DNA from: an uncultured Lutibacter sp.
GTDB lineage: Bacteria; Bacteroidota; Bacteroidia; Flavobacteriales; Flavobacteriaceae
Reading direction: 5' to 3'
Assembly: GCA_913061425.1 (NCBI GenBank)
Contig: CAJXUO010000074.1
Span: 1 to 6,952, forward strand
DNA: 6,952 nt
Shown here piece after piece: positions 6,933-6,952 of the stretch (its first letter is position 1; the number at the start of each line of letters is the position of its first letter). A model generated the notes under the pieces. The model had not been told where the DNA came from, made no database searches, and saw only the letters and a program-made list of their open reading frames with translations. A program made the translations under genes and the position numbers.

Positions 6933-6952
6933 CTTTATTTTACTTTTATTTT

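Overview
The window is AT-rich chromosomal DNA from a member of the Bacteroidota, most likely a Flavobacteriaceae-type gliding bacterium. The evidence is the complete gldK-gldL-gldM-gldN cluster, which is the core of the type IX secretion system (T9SS) and its gliding motor. Supporting this, start codons are preceded by A/T-rich stretches with no Shine-Dalgarno sequence, and several intergenic sites match the Bacteroidota promoter pattern TTG-N19-TAnnTTTG. I cannot name the genus.

Layout, left to right. Positions 1-675 (minus) hold the first 225 codons of an ABC-F ATPase whose remainder lies beyond the left edge. Positions 676-751 are a divergent promoter region containing an 18-bp perfect palindrome with a TACTTTTG box on each strand. 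Positions 752-1138 (plus) encode a small DUF983 membrane protein with two CxxC pairs. Its stop codon overlaps that of the convergent gene at 1135-1178 and beyond, which runs to 2178 (minus) and encodes an FAD-dependent DAO-family oxidoreductase. A clear intrinsic terminator (2248-2274, minus) then closes the gld operon. The operon reads right to left: gldK (6873-5509), gldL (5444-4815), gldM (4773-3226), gldN (3209-2301). A plausible promoter for it lies at 6903-6932. Positions 6874-6952 hold only that promoter region.

How the genes work together. GldL and GldM form the inner-membrane, proton-driven rotary motor, and the GldM periplasmic stalk reaches the outer-membrane-associated GldK/GldN ring. 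The residues known to matter in the GldL motor core (Lys29, His32, Glu51, Glu61 here) are all present, so the motor looks functional. There is no gldO paralogue after gldN, and the terminator sits directly behind gldN. The oxidoreductase therefore looks like a separate transcription unit, despite lying on the same strand.

I found no mobile element, CRISPR array, RNA gene or new multigene system. The points most worth a second look are regulatory: the back-to-back promoter palindrome, the possibly leaderless oxidoreductase mRNA, and the inverted repeat linking the gldL stop to the gldM start.
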